The notes under the pieces: generated by a model
Database searches by the model: none
Told to the model about the DNA's origin: nothing
What the model saw: the letters and a program-made list of their open reading frames with translations, nothing else
Translations under genes and position numbers: made by a program
Assembly (NCBI RefSeq): GCF_042679085.1
Contig: NZ_JBHTLQ010000004.1
Coordinates: 62,001 to 126,000, forward strand
Source of the DNA: Phenylobacterium conjunctum
GTDB lineage: Bacteria > Pseudomonadota > Alphaproteobacteria > Caulobacterales > Caulobacteraceae
Length of the DNA: 64,000 nt
Direction: 5' to 3'
In this document: positions 33,714 through 42,859 of the stretch, in pieces
Layout: every line of letters begins with the position of its first letter
Numbering within the stretch: position 1 is the stretch's first letter

Positions 33714-36572
33714 ATGCAAAGAACTCTGCACTTGCGGAGCCTATTGGCCGTGGGCGCTTCAGCGGCCGCGCTCGCCGCCATGGCCCAACCGGCCTTCGCC
33801 CAGACTGCGGGCGCCACCGTCATCGAAGAACTGGTCGTCACCGCGCAGAAGAAGGAAGAGTCGATCCAGGACGTGCCGATCGCGGTTTCCGCGTTCAGCC
33901 AGGACACGCTCCAGAAGCAAAAGATCGACGGCGGCCCGAACCTGGTTCTGGCCATTCCGAACGTCAACTTCTCCAAGGGCAACTTCACCGGCTACAACTT
34001 CCAGATCCGGGGCGTCGGCTCCAAGCTGGTGGCCGGTTCGGGCGACGCCGGCACCGGCATCCACCTGAACAACGCCCCGCTGACCGCCAACAACCTGTTC
34101 GAGACCGAGTTCTACGACGTCGAGCGCGTCGAAGTTCTGCGCGGTCCGCAGGGCACCCTGTACGGCCGCAACGCCACCGGCGGCGTGGTCAACCTGATCA
34201 CCAACAAGCCGGTCGACCACTTCGAAGCCAACGCCCGCATCCAGCTGGGCAACTTCGGCGAACAAAAGCTGCGCGGCATGGTCAACCTGCCGATCGGCGA
34301 CATGCTGGCCGTCCGCGTCGCGGGCGCCACCCTGAAGCGCGACGGCTACGGCAAGAACATCGTCACCGGCAACGACGCTGACGACCGCGACCTGTACGGC
34401 CTGCGCGCCACCGTCGCCTTCACCCCGTCGGACGACTTCAAGGCCACCTTGATGTACGACCGGTTCCACGAAGACGACAGCCGTTCGCGGATCGGCAAGC
34501 AGTACTGCACCAAGGACAATGGCCCGGCCACTGTCGGCGGCGTCGGTTACTCCACCGCGGCGGGCGGCCTGGTCGGCCAGATCCAACGCGGCCTGTTCAG
34601 CCAAGGCTGCCAAGCCACCTCGCTCTATTCGTCGGGCGTGCTGGGCACCGTGAACTCTCAAGCCACCCTCGGCGGCCTGTTCGGCGCGCTGGGCGGCTTC
34701 CAGACCGGCGACGCCTACGCCGGCAAGACCCAGACCCCGGACGTGCGCGACATCGAGTCGACCTTCGACCCGATCTACAAGGCCTCGACCGACATCTGGG
34801 AACTGAACCTGGACTGGAATGTCACCGACGCTCTGAAGCTGACGTCGCTGACCGGCTATTCCAAGAACATGATCTACACCCGGCAGGACTATAACCGGTA
34901 CACCCCGACGACGAACTTCAACACGTCGCCGAACCCGGTGAACGCCCTGGCGGCCCTGGGCCCGGCCTATGCCGGCATCTACGCCACCCTGTTCCCGGGC
35001 GGCGTGGTCAGCGACCCGCAGAACGGCAAGTTCAACCGCTTCACCACCTCGGACATCTCGGCCGGGAAGTCGAAGCAGTGGAGCCAGGAACTGCGTCTGC
35101 AGTCGGCCTTCGACGGTCCCTTGAACTTCAACGTCGGCGCCATCTACGTCGACTTCAAGGCCGATGACGGCGACTACTACGTCATGTTCAACACCGGCAC
35201 CGCCTGGTACCAGGTGAACAACCTGCTGGGCACCGGCAACGCCAACTGCACCACCGGCGCCGGCTGCGTCGCGGTCGATCCCGGCAAGGATCCGAACCGC
35301 TCGGGCCGCAACTACTATGACAGCTACGCGCCCTACCACCTGAAGTCGAAGGCTCTCTTCGGCGAGGTGTACTGGCAGATGACGGACACCTTCAAGTGGA
35401 CCCTCGGCCTGCGCTACACCGACGACGACAAGCGGATCGAGACCCACCCGGTCGCCCTGGGCGTCGCCCTGAAGGCCGGTGAGACCGCTGGTCCGCTGCC
35501 GGCCGTCAACCAGCACGTCCAGTTCAAGGAAACCACGGGCCGCTTCGGCTTCGACTGGAAGCCGGAACTGGGCTTCACCGACAGCACCCTGGTCTATGGC
35601 TTCTTCTCGCGCGGCTATAAGGCCGGTGGCGTCAACAGCCCCTGCACCAACACCGGCGGCGTGATCTGCGGCCCGCCGACCTTCGAGCCGGAATTCGTGA
35701 ACTCCGTCGAATTCGGCATGAAGAACGCGCTGCTCGACGGCTCGCTGATCCTGAACGGCTCGATCTTCCACTACGACTACAAGGGCTATCAGGTCTCGAA
35801 GATCATCAACCGCGCTTCGACCAACGAAAACATCGACGCCAAGATCAAGGGTGTCGAACTGGAATCGATCTGGTCGCCGGTGCGTCCGCTGCGCTTCAAC
35901 GCCAGCCTCGGCTGGCTGGACACCGAGATCGCCAACGGCACGTCCATCGACACCTTCAACCGGACCGGCGGCGACCCGCTGCTGACCGTGGTGAAGTCGT
36001 CGGCGGCCTCCAACTGCGTCGTCCGTACGGCTGACGCGGCCACGGCCCTGGCCATCTCCAACAGCCTGGGCAACCCGTTCGCCCTGCTGGGCGTCTGCAC
36101 CCCGGCCTCCACGGCGGGCGCGGGCACCAAGCTGTCGGCCAACTCCAACGCCGTCGCCATCGGCACCAACGCCTTCGGCGGCCTGGTCTCGGACGGCGTG
36201 GCCACCAACCTGAAGGGTAAGGAGCTGCCGAACGCGCCGCACTGGACCTTCTCGTTCGGCGCCCAGTACACCTTCGACTTCGGCAACGGCTGGGATGCGG
36301 TCCTGCGCGGCGACTACTACCGCCAGACCAAGACCTTCTCCCGGATCTACAACTCGATGCCGGATCAGATCGACGAGTGGCAGAACGTCAACCTGACCCT
36401 GACCGTGTCCAACCAGGACAAGGGCTGGACCCTGGAAGGCTTCGTCAAGAACGCCACCGACGAAGAAGCGATCACCGACACCTACCTGACGGACGACTCT
36501 TCGGGTCTGTTCCGCAACGCCTTCTTCACCGAGCCGCGCACCTACGGCGTGGCCGTGACCAAGCGTTGGTAA
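33714..36572 (+). CDS. TonB-dependent receptor 1
   Basis: 952-aa outer-membrane receptor that imports an unknown substrate with TonB energy. A signal peptide ends at about residue 30 (QPAFAQ). The TonB box is in EELVVTAQKKE, followed by the plug (DVPIAVSAFSQDTLQ, RGVG, VEVLRGPQGTLYGRNATGG) and a 22-strand barrel ending TKRW. The start at 33714 has GGAGG 8 bp upstream. It is closely similar to receptor 2 over its whole length and has the same leader and terminator. Substrate cannot be deduced; no transport or enzyme gene is adjacent. Confidence 0.93.
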   Translation: MQRTLHLRSLLAVGASAAALAAMAQPAFAQTAGATVIEELVVTAQKKEESIQDVPIAVSAFSQDTLQKQKIDGGPNLVLAIPNVNFSKGNFTGYNFQIRGVGSKLVAGSGDAGTGIHLNNAPLTANNLFETEFYDVERVEVLRGPQGTLYGRNATGGVVNLITNKPVDHFEANARIQLGNFGEQKLRGMVNLPIGDMLAVRVAGATLKRDGYGKNIVTGNDADDRDLYGLRATVAFTPSDDFKATLMYDRFHEDDSRSRIGKQYCTKDNGPATVGGVGYSTAAGGLVGQIQRGLFSQGCQATSLYSSGVLGTVNSQATLGGLFGALGGFQTGDAYAGKTQTPDVRDIESTFDPIYKASTDIWELNLDWNVTDALKLTSLTGYSKNMIYTRQDYNRYTPTTNFNTSPNPVNALAALGPAYAGIYATLFPGGVVSDPQNGKFNRFTTSDISAGKSKQWSQELRLQSAFDGPLNFNVGAIYVDFKADDGDYYVMFNTGTAWYQVNNLLGTGNANCTTGAGCVAVDPGKDPNRSGRNYYDSYAPYHLKSKALFGEVYWQMTDTFKWTLGLRYTDDDKRIETHPVALGVALKAGETAGPLPAVNQHVQFKETTGRFGFDWKPELGFTDSTLVYGFFSRGYKAGGVNSPCTNTGGVICGPPTFEPEFVNSVEFGMKNALLDGSLILNGSIFHYDYKGYQVSKIINRASTNENIDAKIKGVELESIWSPVRPLRFNASLGWLDTEIANGTSIDTFNRTGGDPLLTVVKSSAASNCVVRTADAATALAISNSLGNPFALLGVCTPASTAGAGTKLSANSNAVAIGTNAFGGLVSDGVATNLKGKELPNAPHWTFSFGAQYTFDFGNGWDAVLRGDYYRQTKTFSRIYNSMPDQIDEWQNVNLTLTVSNQDKGWTLEGFVKNATDEEAITDTYLTDDSSGLFRNAFFTEPRTYGVAVTKRW
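33957..34210 (+). repeat. Conversion-like tract shared with receptor 2 (copy 1)
   Basis: 254 bp coding for part of the plug, identical to 37189-37442 except for one base (34142, C versus T), although codon usage in the flanking parts differs at many synonymous sites. Confidence 0.8.
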
Positions 36573-36605
36573 GCACCTTAGGCTGATCCTCGGATCAGTC
36601 CGGAA

Positions 36606-36636
36606 GGGGCGGCGGAGACATCCGCCGCCCCTTTTT
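36606..36636 (+). terminator. Terminator of TonB receptor 1
   Basis: GGGGCGGCGGA (36606-36616), loop GACA, TCCGCCGCCCC (36621-36631), then TTTTT. A short hairpin CTGATCC/GGATCAG (36583-36598) precedes it. Both elements have counterparts after receptor 2, and the stem also after receptor 3. Confidence 0.85.
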
Positions 36637-36794
36637 CGTGCCCGCGATTCCGCCGCCGAAGGGGCTTTCCCCTGCCCTTACGGGAGGTTCGGCCCACCAT
36701 CCCAGATGCGTCAAAAAACGCCGGTCGTTTTTGTGCAGCCTGTTTGAAAGCGCGCCATTTCAGCCACAACCGGACCGTTGCGTGAGTAATTCAG

Positions 36795-36822
36795 GATAAC
36801 TTATCGCCGGTCACAATTGACG
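36795..36822 (+). promoter_or_regulatory. Receptor leader block (receptor 2)
   Basis: GATAACTTA (36795) and CACAATTGACG (36812-36822), the counterparts of 33558-33583 and 39971-39998. Position is 126-150 bp before the start codon. Confidence 0.45.
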
Positions 36823-36942
36823 CCGGCGTCAGCGAACGGGAGTTTTCGGCCGTCCGGTCGCCTCCCCGCGCCCGGGCTCACCGCAAGATAACAATTCCGG
36901 CGTCCAGGGGTGGCCAACACCCGAACGCTTTTGGGAGGATTC

Positions 36943-39747
36943 ATGATGCACACCCACAGCCTGCGGCTGCGCTCCGCGCTCGCCGTCGGGGTTTCGGCTC
37001 TCGCCCTGTCTGCCCTGTCCGCGCCGGCGTTCGCGCAGGACAACACCACTGTCATCGAAGAACTGGTCGTGACCGCGCAGAAGAAGGAAGAGTCGATCCA
37101 GGACGTGCCGATCGCGGTCTCCGCGTTCAGCCAGGACAGCCTTCAGAAGCAGAAGATCGACGGCGGCCCGAACCTGGTTCTGGCCATCCCGAACGTCAAC
37201 TTCTCCAAGGGCAACTTCACCGGCTACAACTTCCAGATCCGGGGCGTCGGCTCCAAGCTGGTGGCCGGTTCGGGCGACGCCGGCACCGGCATCCACCTGA
37301 ACAACGCCCCGCTGACCGCCAACAACCTGTTCGAGACCGAGTTCTACGACGTCGAGCGCGTCGAAGTTCTGCGTGGTCCGCAGGGCACCCTGTACGGCCG
37401 CAACGCCACCGGCGGCGTGGTCAACCTGATCACCAACAAGCCCGTCGACCGCTTTGAGGCCAACGCCCGGGTCGAGCTCGGCAACTATGGCGGCCAGAAG
37501 TTCCGCGGCATGATCAACGTCCCGGTCGGCGATATGCTGGCGGTGCGCGTGGCCGGTTCGGCCCTGAAGCGTGACGGCTACGGCAAGAACATCGTCACCG
37601 GCAACGACGTCGACGACCGCGACCTGTACGGCGTCCGCGCCACGGTCGCCTTCACGCCGAACGACGACTTCAAGGCCACCTTGATGTACGACCGCTTCCA
37701 CGAGGACGACCATCGTTCGCGGATCGGCAAGCAGTACTGCACCAAGGACACCGGCCCGGCCAATGTCGCCGGCGTCAACTACTCCACCGCCTTCGGCGGC
37801 CTGATCGGCCAGGTCCAGCGCGGCCTGTTCAGCGTCGGCTGTCAGGAAACCTCGCTGTACTCGGCCGGCGTGCTGGGCACCGTGAACTCGCAAGGCACCC
37901 TGGGCGGCCTGTTCGGCGCCCTGACCGGCCTGCAGACCGGCGACGCCTATGCCGGCAAGATGCAGACTCCGGACGTGCGGGACATGGAGTCGACCTTCGA
38001 CCCCATCTACCAAGCCTCGACCGACATCTGGGAACTGAACCTGGACTGGAACGTCACCGACAGCCTGAAGCTGACCTCGCTGACCTCCTATTCCAAGAAC
38101 GACCTGTTCACCCGGCAGGACTACAACCGCTACACCCCGACCGCCGGGTTCAACACCACGCCGAACCCGGTCAACGCCTTCGGCGCCGCCCTGGCCGCGG
38201 CTGGCCTGAACTACAACACCCTGTACGGCGCGCTCTTCCCCGGCGGCGTGGTCAGCGATGGCCAGAACGGGAAGCAAAACCGCTTCACCACCTCGGACAT
38301 CTCGTCCAGCAAGTCGAAGCAGTGGACCCAGGAACTGCGTCTGCAGTCCTCGTTCGACGGCCCGATCAACTTCAACGTCGGCGCCATCTACGTCGACTTC
38401 AAGGCTGACGACGGCGACTACTACGTGATGTTCAACACGGGCACCGCCTACTATCAGGTCAACAACCTGCTGGGCGTCGGCAACCCGAACTGCACCAGCG
38501 GCGCGGGCTGCGTGCCGGTCGACCAGGGCGCGACCCCGAACCGTTCGGGCCGCAACTACTATGACAGCTACGCGCCCTACCACCTGAAGTCGAAGGCTCT
38601 CTTCGGCGAGGTCTATTATCAGATGACCGACACCTTCAAGTGGACGCTCGGCCTGCGCTACACCGACGACGACAAGAAGGTTGAGACCCACCCGGTCGCG
38701 CTGGGCGTCGCCCTGAAGGCCGGTGAGGCCGCTGGTCCGCTGCCGGTCGTCAACCAAGGCGTCCAGTTCAAGGAAACCACTGGCCGCTTCGGCTTCGACT
38801 GGAAGCCGGAACTGTCGTTCACCGACGACACCCTGGTCTATGGCTTCTACTCGCGCGGCTATAAGGCCGGCGGCGTGAACCCGCCCTGCACCAACGGCGG
38901 CGGCGTGGTCTGTGGCCCGGCCACCTTCGAGCCGGAATTCGTGAACTCGATCGAATTCGGCATGAAGAACACCCTGCTGGACGGCTCGCTCGTCCTCAAC
39001 GGGTCGATCTTCCACTATGACTACAAGGGCTATCAGGTCTCGAAGATCGTCAATCGCGCTTCGACCAACGAGAACATCGACGCCAAGATCAAGGGTGTTG
39101 AACTGGAATCGATCTGGTCGCCGATCCGTCCGCTGCGGTTCAACGCCGCCATCGGCTGGCTCGACACCGAGATCGCCAATGGCTCGTCGATCGACACCTT
39201 CAACCGCACCCAGGGTGATCCCAACCTGATCGTGGTGAAGTCCTCGGCCGCCTCCAACTGCGTGGTCTCCAAGGCCACCGCGGCCACGGCGCTGACGATC
39301 TCCAACGCCACGAACAACCCCTTCGCCCTGCTGGGCCTTTGCTCGGGCGCCTTCGGCGCCGCCAGCGACGGCGTGGCGGTCAATCTGAAGGGCAAGGAAC
39401 TGCCGAACGCCCCGCACTGGACGACCTCTTTCGGCGCCCAGTACACCTTCGACTTCGGCAACGGCTGGGATGCGGTTCTGCGCGGCGACTACTACCGCCA
39501 GAGCAAGACCTTCTCCCGGATCTACAACTCCAACGCCGACCGCATCGACGGCTGGCAGAACGTCAACCTGACGCTCACCGTGGCCAACCAGGACAAGGGC
39601 TGGATCCTCGAAGGCTTCGTCAAGAACGCCACCGACGAGGAAGCGATCACCGACACCTACCTGACCGACGACTCCTCGGGTCTGTATCGGAACGCCTTCT
39701 TCAGCGAGCCGCGCACCTACGGCATGGCCGTGACCAAGCGCTGGTAA
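36943..39747 (+). CDS. TonB-dependent receptor 2, close paralogue of receptor 1
   Basis: 934-aa outer-membrane receptor. A signal peptide ends with APAFAQ, the TonB box is EELVVTAQKKE, the plug has VEVLRGPQGTLYGRNATGG and the barrel ends AVTKRW. It aligns with receptor 1 from end to end; most differences are in the loops, such as 395-430 and around 800. The start is ATGATG at 36943, where the GGGAGG site favours the first or second ATG; the upstream frame from 36910 is leader. Tandem arrangement suggests gene duplication with partial homogenisation. Confidence 0.93.
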   Translation: MMHTHSLRLRSALAVGVSALALSALSAPAFAQDNTTVIEELVVTAQKKEESIQDVPIAVSAFSQDSLQKQKIDGGPNLVLAIPNVNFSKGNFTGYNFQIRGVGSKLVAGSGDAGTGIHLNNAPLTANNLFETEFYDVERVEVLRGPQGTLYGRNATGGVVNLITNKPVDRFEANARVELGNYGGQKFRGMINVPVGDMLAVRVAGSALKRDGYGKNIVTGNDVDDRDLYGVRATVAFTPNDDFKATLMYDRFHEDDHRSRIGKQYCTKDTGPANVAGVNYSTAFGGLIGQVQRGLFSVGCQETSLYSAGVLGTVNSQGTLGGLFGALTGLQTGDAYAGKMQTPDVRDMESTFDPIYQASTDIWELNLDWNVTDSLKLTSLTSYSKNDLFTRQDYNRYTPTAGFNTTPNPVNAFGAALAAAGLNYNTLYGALFPGGVVSDGQNGKQNRFTTSDISSSKSKQWTQELRLQSSFDGPINFNVGAIYVDFKADDGDYYVMFNTGTAYYQVNNLLGVGNPNCTSGAGCVPVDQGATPNRSGRNYYDSYAPYHLKSKALFGEVYYQMTDTFKWTLGLRYTDDDKKVETHPVALGVALKAGEAAGPLPVVNQGVQFKETTGRFGFDWKPELSFTDDTLVYGFYSRGYKAGGVNPPCTNGGGVVCGPATFEPEFVNSIEFGMKNTLLDGSLVLNGSIFHYDYKGYQVSKIVNRASTNENIDAKIKGVELESIWSPIRPLRFNAAIGWLDTEIANGSSIDTFNRTQGDPNLIVVKSSAASNCVVSKATAATALTISNATNNPFALLGLCSGAFGAASDGVAVNLKGKELPNAPHWTTSFGAQYTFDFGNGWDAVLRGDYYRQSKTFSRIYNSNADRIDGWQNVNLTLTVANQDKGWILEGFVKNATDEEAITDTYLTDDSSGLYRNAFFSEPRTYGMAVTKRW
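37189..37442 (+). repeat. Conversion-like tract shared with receptor 1 (copy 2)
   Basis: Differs from 33957-34210 at one base only. The next 70 bp downstream (37443 onward) diverge at many positions, including synonymous ones. Confidence 0.8.
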
Positions 39748-39775
39748 GCGTCAAATCTGATCTTCGGATCAGGAA

Positions 39776-39804
39776 GGGCGGCGGAGCAATCCGCCGCCCT
39801 TTTT
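39776..39804 (+). terminator. Terminator of TonB receptor 2
   Basis: GGGCGGCGGA (39776-39785), loop GCAA, TCCGCCGCCC (39790-39799), then TTTTT. A small hairpin with a TTCG loop, CTGATC/GATCAG (39757-39772), precedes it, as in receptor 1. Confidence 0.85.
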
Positions 39805-39970
39805 CTATGTGCACACCTTGGGTTTCGAAATTCCGGTGTGCAGCGCCAGGCGCGAGCCCAAGCTTCACCTTTGATTTACAAACGCGCCAAAGAACGGCGA
39901 TCAGTTTTGTACGGCTAATTCGAAAACGCGGTATTTCAGCAACATTGCCGCTTCCGCGAGAGTGAATTGC

Positions 39971-39998
39971 GATCACTTAGCGTCCGCCACAATTGACG
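39971..39998 (+). promoter_or_regulatory. Receptor leader block (receptor 3)
   Basis: GATCACTTA (39971-39979) and CACAATTGACG (39988-39998), matching the blocks before receptors 1 and 2; 131 bp from TTGAC to the start codon. Confidence 0.45.
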
Positions 39999-40123
39999 CG
40001 GGCGCCGCCCCCCACGACGTTCCCGCGCATCCGGACGCCTCCCCGCGTCCGGCCTCATTTGCACGCGCATCACGCGGGCGACGGTGACGTGAACCAACAC
40101 GTCCCATCGCCTTGGGAGGATTT

Positions 40124-42616
40124 ATGACGTCATTCAACAGCCTGCGGCTGCGCCTCGCGCTCGCCGCTGGGGCTTCGGCTCTCGCACTCTCCGCCCCCGC
40201 CCTGGCCCAGGAGGCCGCCGGCGACGACTTCACCATCCAGGAACTGGTCGTCACTGCGGAGAAGCGCGAGCAGGCGCTGCAGGACGTGCCGGTGGCCGTC
40301 TCCGCCTTCACCTCGAGCCAGCGCGACGTCGTCGGCATGACCGGCATCCAGGACTTCGTGAACTTCACGCCCGGCATGAACTATTCGGGCACCGACCGCG
40401 TCTCGCTGCGCGGCGCCGGCCGCAACACCTTCTATGTCGGCAACGACCCGGGCGTGGCGACCTATACCGACGGCTTCTACTCGGCCTCGTCGTCGGAGCT
40501 GTTCAAGACCCCGCTGTTCGTGGAGCGCACCGAGATCCTGCGCGGGCCGCAGGGCACGCTCTATGGCCGCAACGCCATGGGCGGCGCCGTGAACACCGTC
40601 TCCAAGCGCCCCGACCACGAGTTCGGCGGCGAACTCCGCGCCATGTATGGCGACTATGATCGCACCCGCGTCGAAGGCGTGGTCTCGATCCCCGTCGCCG
40701 ACACCCTGCGCTTCAAGATCGGCGGCAGCCAGGACTGGCAGCGCCAGGGCTTCATCGAGAACATCGGCACGGCCAACGACGGCGGCACGATCAAGCGGAC
40801 CTATTTCGAGTTCCAGGCCGACGCCGAGCTGGGCGACAACGCCACCGCCTGGGTGCGGTATTCGCGCACCAACTGGGACGACACCATGGGCGTGGGCGAC
40901 CGCCTCGCCAACCTGGTGACGCCCTATGACACCACCCGCGTGTTCCAGCCGATCGGCGGCCTGCTGCCCAATCCGCAGTACGGCTACACCACCGCCAACC
41001 CGGCCGTGTCCGATCCCTACAAGATGAACACCAACCGCGACGGCTACGGCCACCTGCGCGGCAACCACCTGCTGACCGCCCAGGTCACCTACGATCTTGG
41101 TTGGGCCGACCTGAAGTACATCGGCGGCTTCCAGCAGTACAACTACCAGACGGGCGGCGACTATGACGGTACGAGCCGCGCCGGCCCGATCACCATCCCG
41201 GGCATGCTGGTCCCCTACTATCCGGACCAGACCACGGACTTCAACGAGCACAAGAAGTACTATTCGAACGAGATCAATCTGAGCTCGAAGGCCGACGGTC
41301 CGCTGACCTGGATCCTGGGCCTGTACCAGTACCACGAGAAGTATCGCCAGCAGATCCAGCTGGCCGCGCCGCAACAGGTCCAGCTGGCGACGCCGCTGAC
41401 CCTGGCCGGCACGCCCGCGGCCGCCAACCCGGCGCGCAACTTCGCTGACCAGCAGGCCAGCCTGATCTCCAAGGCCTATGCGGTCTTCGGCCAGGCCACC
41501 TACCGGTTTAACGAGACCTGGGCCGTGACCGGCGGCCTGCGGTACACCAAGGACGAGAAGGACGGCTCTGAATCCCAGCGCCTGGTCCTGCTCAGCCCCT
41601 CGCTGTTCGGCGGCGCTGCGGCGTTCGACGTCTCCAGCGATATGGATGCGGCCACGCCTGGCGTGCAGAACTTCCGCAACCTGTCGGGCTCCTGGGACGC
41701 CGTCACCGGCTCCCTGGACGTGGACTTCACCCCGGACAGCGACAGCCTGTACTACGCCAAGTACAGCCGCGGCTATAAGTCCGGCGGCTTCCTCCTGGGC
41801 ACGCTGGCGCCCCAGCCCCAGGCCAAGGAAGAAAAGGTCGACGCCTTCGAAGTCGGCATGAAGAAGACCATCGCGCGCCGCCTGATCCTGAACGGCTCGG
41901 TCTTCTACAACGACTACAAGGATCTGCAGCTGAACCTGCAGCAGCTGAACGCGGCCGGCACGGCCTCGGCGAACAACTTCGTCAATGTCGACGCCACGGC
42001 CTGGGGCGTTGAGCTGGAAGCCCAGTGGCAACCGACCCGCGCCCTGCAGATGTCGGCCTCCTATGGCTACCTGAACACCGAGATCACCAAGGGCTGCTGC
42101 TTCTACGACCCGGCGGACCCCTCGGCCCTGCTGCCCGGCGCCAAGCCGGCCGGCGGCGCCGCGGTGACCAACGGCGTGCGCCTGGTGTTCCAGGACCTGA
42201 AGGGCTCCAAGCTGTTCCAGTCGCCGGAGAACAAGTTCGCGTTCAACGCCAACTACACCTTCGACTTCGCGCCGGGCTCGCTGATCCTGTCGGGCACCTA
42301 CACCTGGACCGATGCGACCATCTACCAGCCCTTCAACGATCCGGCCTTCGAGGTTCCCGCCTATGGAACCGCCGACTTCCGGGTGCTGTGGAAGGACGCC
42401 GACGGCAAGTACGACCTGATCGGCTTCGTGAAGAACGCCTTCGACGAGGAAGGCTTCACCTCCACCGGCTCCACCAACCCGACCGCCATTTTCGCCAACC
42501 CGAACCCGGGCCTGGCGGTCGGCGGGACCCCTTATCTGCGTCAGACCGGCGTCGCCATCAGCCGCGGCATCATCCAGCCGCGCACCTATGGCGTTGAGCT
42601 GCAGTACCGGTTCTAG
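40124..42616 (+). CDS. TonB-dependent receptor 3
   Basis: 830-aa outer-membrane receptor with a signal peptide ending APALAQ, a TonB box region QELVVTAEKREQALQDVPVAV, the plug motif TEILRGPQGTLYGRNAMGG and the C-terminal strand YGVELQYRF. It is clearly related to receptors 1 and 2 in the plug but diverges in the barrel, so its substrate may differ. The leader sequence and first codons (SLRLRLALAAGASALALSA) resemble those of receptor 2, and the terminator resembles both others. Confidence 0.93.
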   Translation: MTSFNSLRLRLALAAGASALALSAPALAQEAAGDDFTIQELVVTAEKREQALQDVPVAVSAFTSSQRDVVGMTGIQDFVNFTPGMNYSGTDRVSLRGAGRNTFYVGNDPGVATYTDGFYSASSSELFKTPLFVERTEILRGPQGTLYGRNAMGGAVNTVSKRPDHEFGGELRAMYGDYDRTRVEGVVSIPVADTLRFKIGGSQDWQRQGFIENIGTANDGGTIKRTYFEFQADAELGDNATAWVRYSRTNWDDTMGVGDRLANLVTPYDTTRVFQPIGGLLPNPQYGYTTANPAVSDPYKMNTNRDGYGHLRGNHLLTAQVTYDLGWADLKYIGGFQQYNYQTGGDYDGTSRAGPITIPGMLVPYYPDQTTDFNEHKKYYSNEINLSSKADGPLTWILGLYQYHEKYRQQIQLAAPQQVQLATPLTLAGTPAAANPARNFADQQASLISKAYAVFGQATYRFNETWAVTGGLRYTKDEKDGSESQRLVLLSPSLFGGAAAFDVSSDMDAATPGVQNFRNLSGSWDAVTGSLDVDFTPDSDSLYYAKYSRGYKSGGFLLGTLAPQPQAKEEKVDAFEVGMKKTIARRLILNGSVFYNDYKDLQLNLQQLNAAGTASANNFVNVDATAWGVELEAQWQPTRALQMSASYGYLNTEITKGCCFYDPADPSALLPGAKPAGGAAVTNGVRLVFQDLKGSKLFQSPENKFAFNANYTFDFAPGSLILSGTYTWTDATIYQPFNDPAFEVPAYGTADFRVLWKDADGKYDLIGFVKNAFDEEGFTSTGSTNPTAIFANPNPGLAVGGTPYLRQTGVAISRGIIQPRTYGVELQYRF

Positions 42617-42654
42617 CGCACCACGAGCTCCGGGTTTCCTCCCCGGGACTTTCA

Positions 42655-42686
42655 GGGCGGCGGAGAAATCCGCCGCCCCTTTTTTT
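42655..42686 (+). terminator. Terminator of TonB receptor 3
   Basis: GGGCGGCGGA (42655-42664), GAAA loop, TCCGCCGCCC (42669-42678), then a run of seven T. Same stem as the terminators of receptors 1 and 2. Confidence 0.85.
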
Positions 42687-42859
42687 GCCCGACGAGGCGA
42701 AATCGCCGCGACACCCAGATCGGGGAACTTCGGTATCGAAAAAATTTCCGTTCAATTTCCGTCAGTTGCACTTGATGGAACTGATTCGCAGCGAATTTAA
42801 CGTCTCTGCAAGCGCTCGTGCGCATTCTGGGTAAAGGTAACCCAAGGCGTCCGCCCCGC

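Larger units (their letters stand above)
36573..36942. other. Intergenic region before TonB receptor 2, no gene
   Basis: Contains the receptor 1 terminator, then the shared leader: GTTTTTGTGCAGCC near 36730, an ATTTCAGC block near 36756, GATAACTTA at 36795, CACAATTGACG at 36812 and TTGGGAGGATTC directly before the ATG. The same blocks are found before receptor 3. Confidence 0.6.
39748..40123. other. Intergenic region before TonB receptor 3, no gene
   Basis: Contains the receptor 2 terminator and the shared leader: GTTTTGTACGGC near 39905, ATTTCAGC near 39933, GATCACTTA at 39971 and CACAATTGACG at 39988, then TTGGGAGGATTT directly before the ATG. Confidence 0.6.

Noticed and set aside
33759..36242. 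827-aa minus-strand frame opposite TonB receptor 1
   Set aside because: Antisense shadow with biased composition; a matching shadow appears opposite receptor 2 only because the genes are paralogous.
36829..39417. 862-aa minus-strand frame opposite TonB receptor 2
   Set aside because: Same antisense artefact as for receptor 1.
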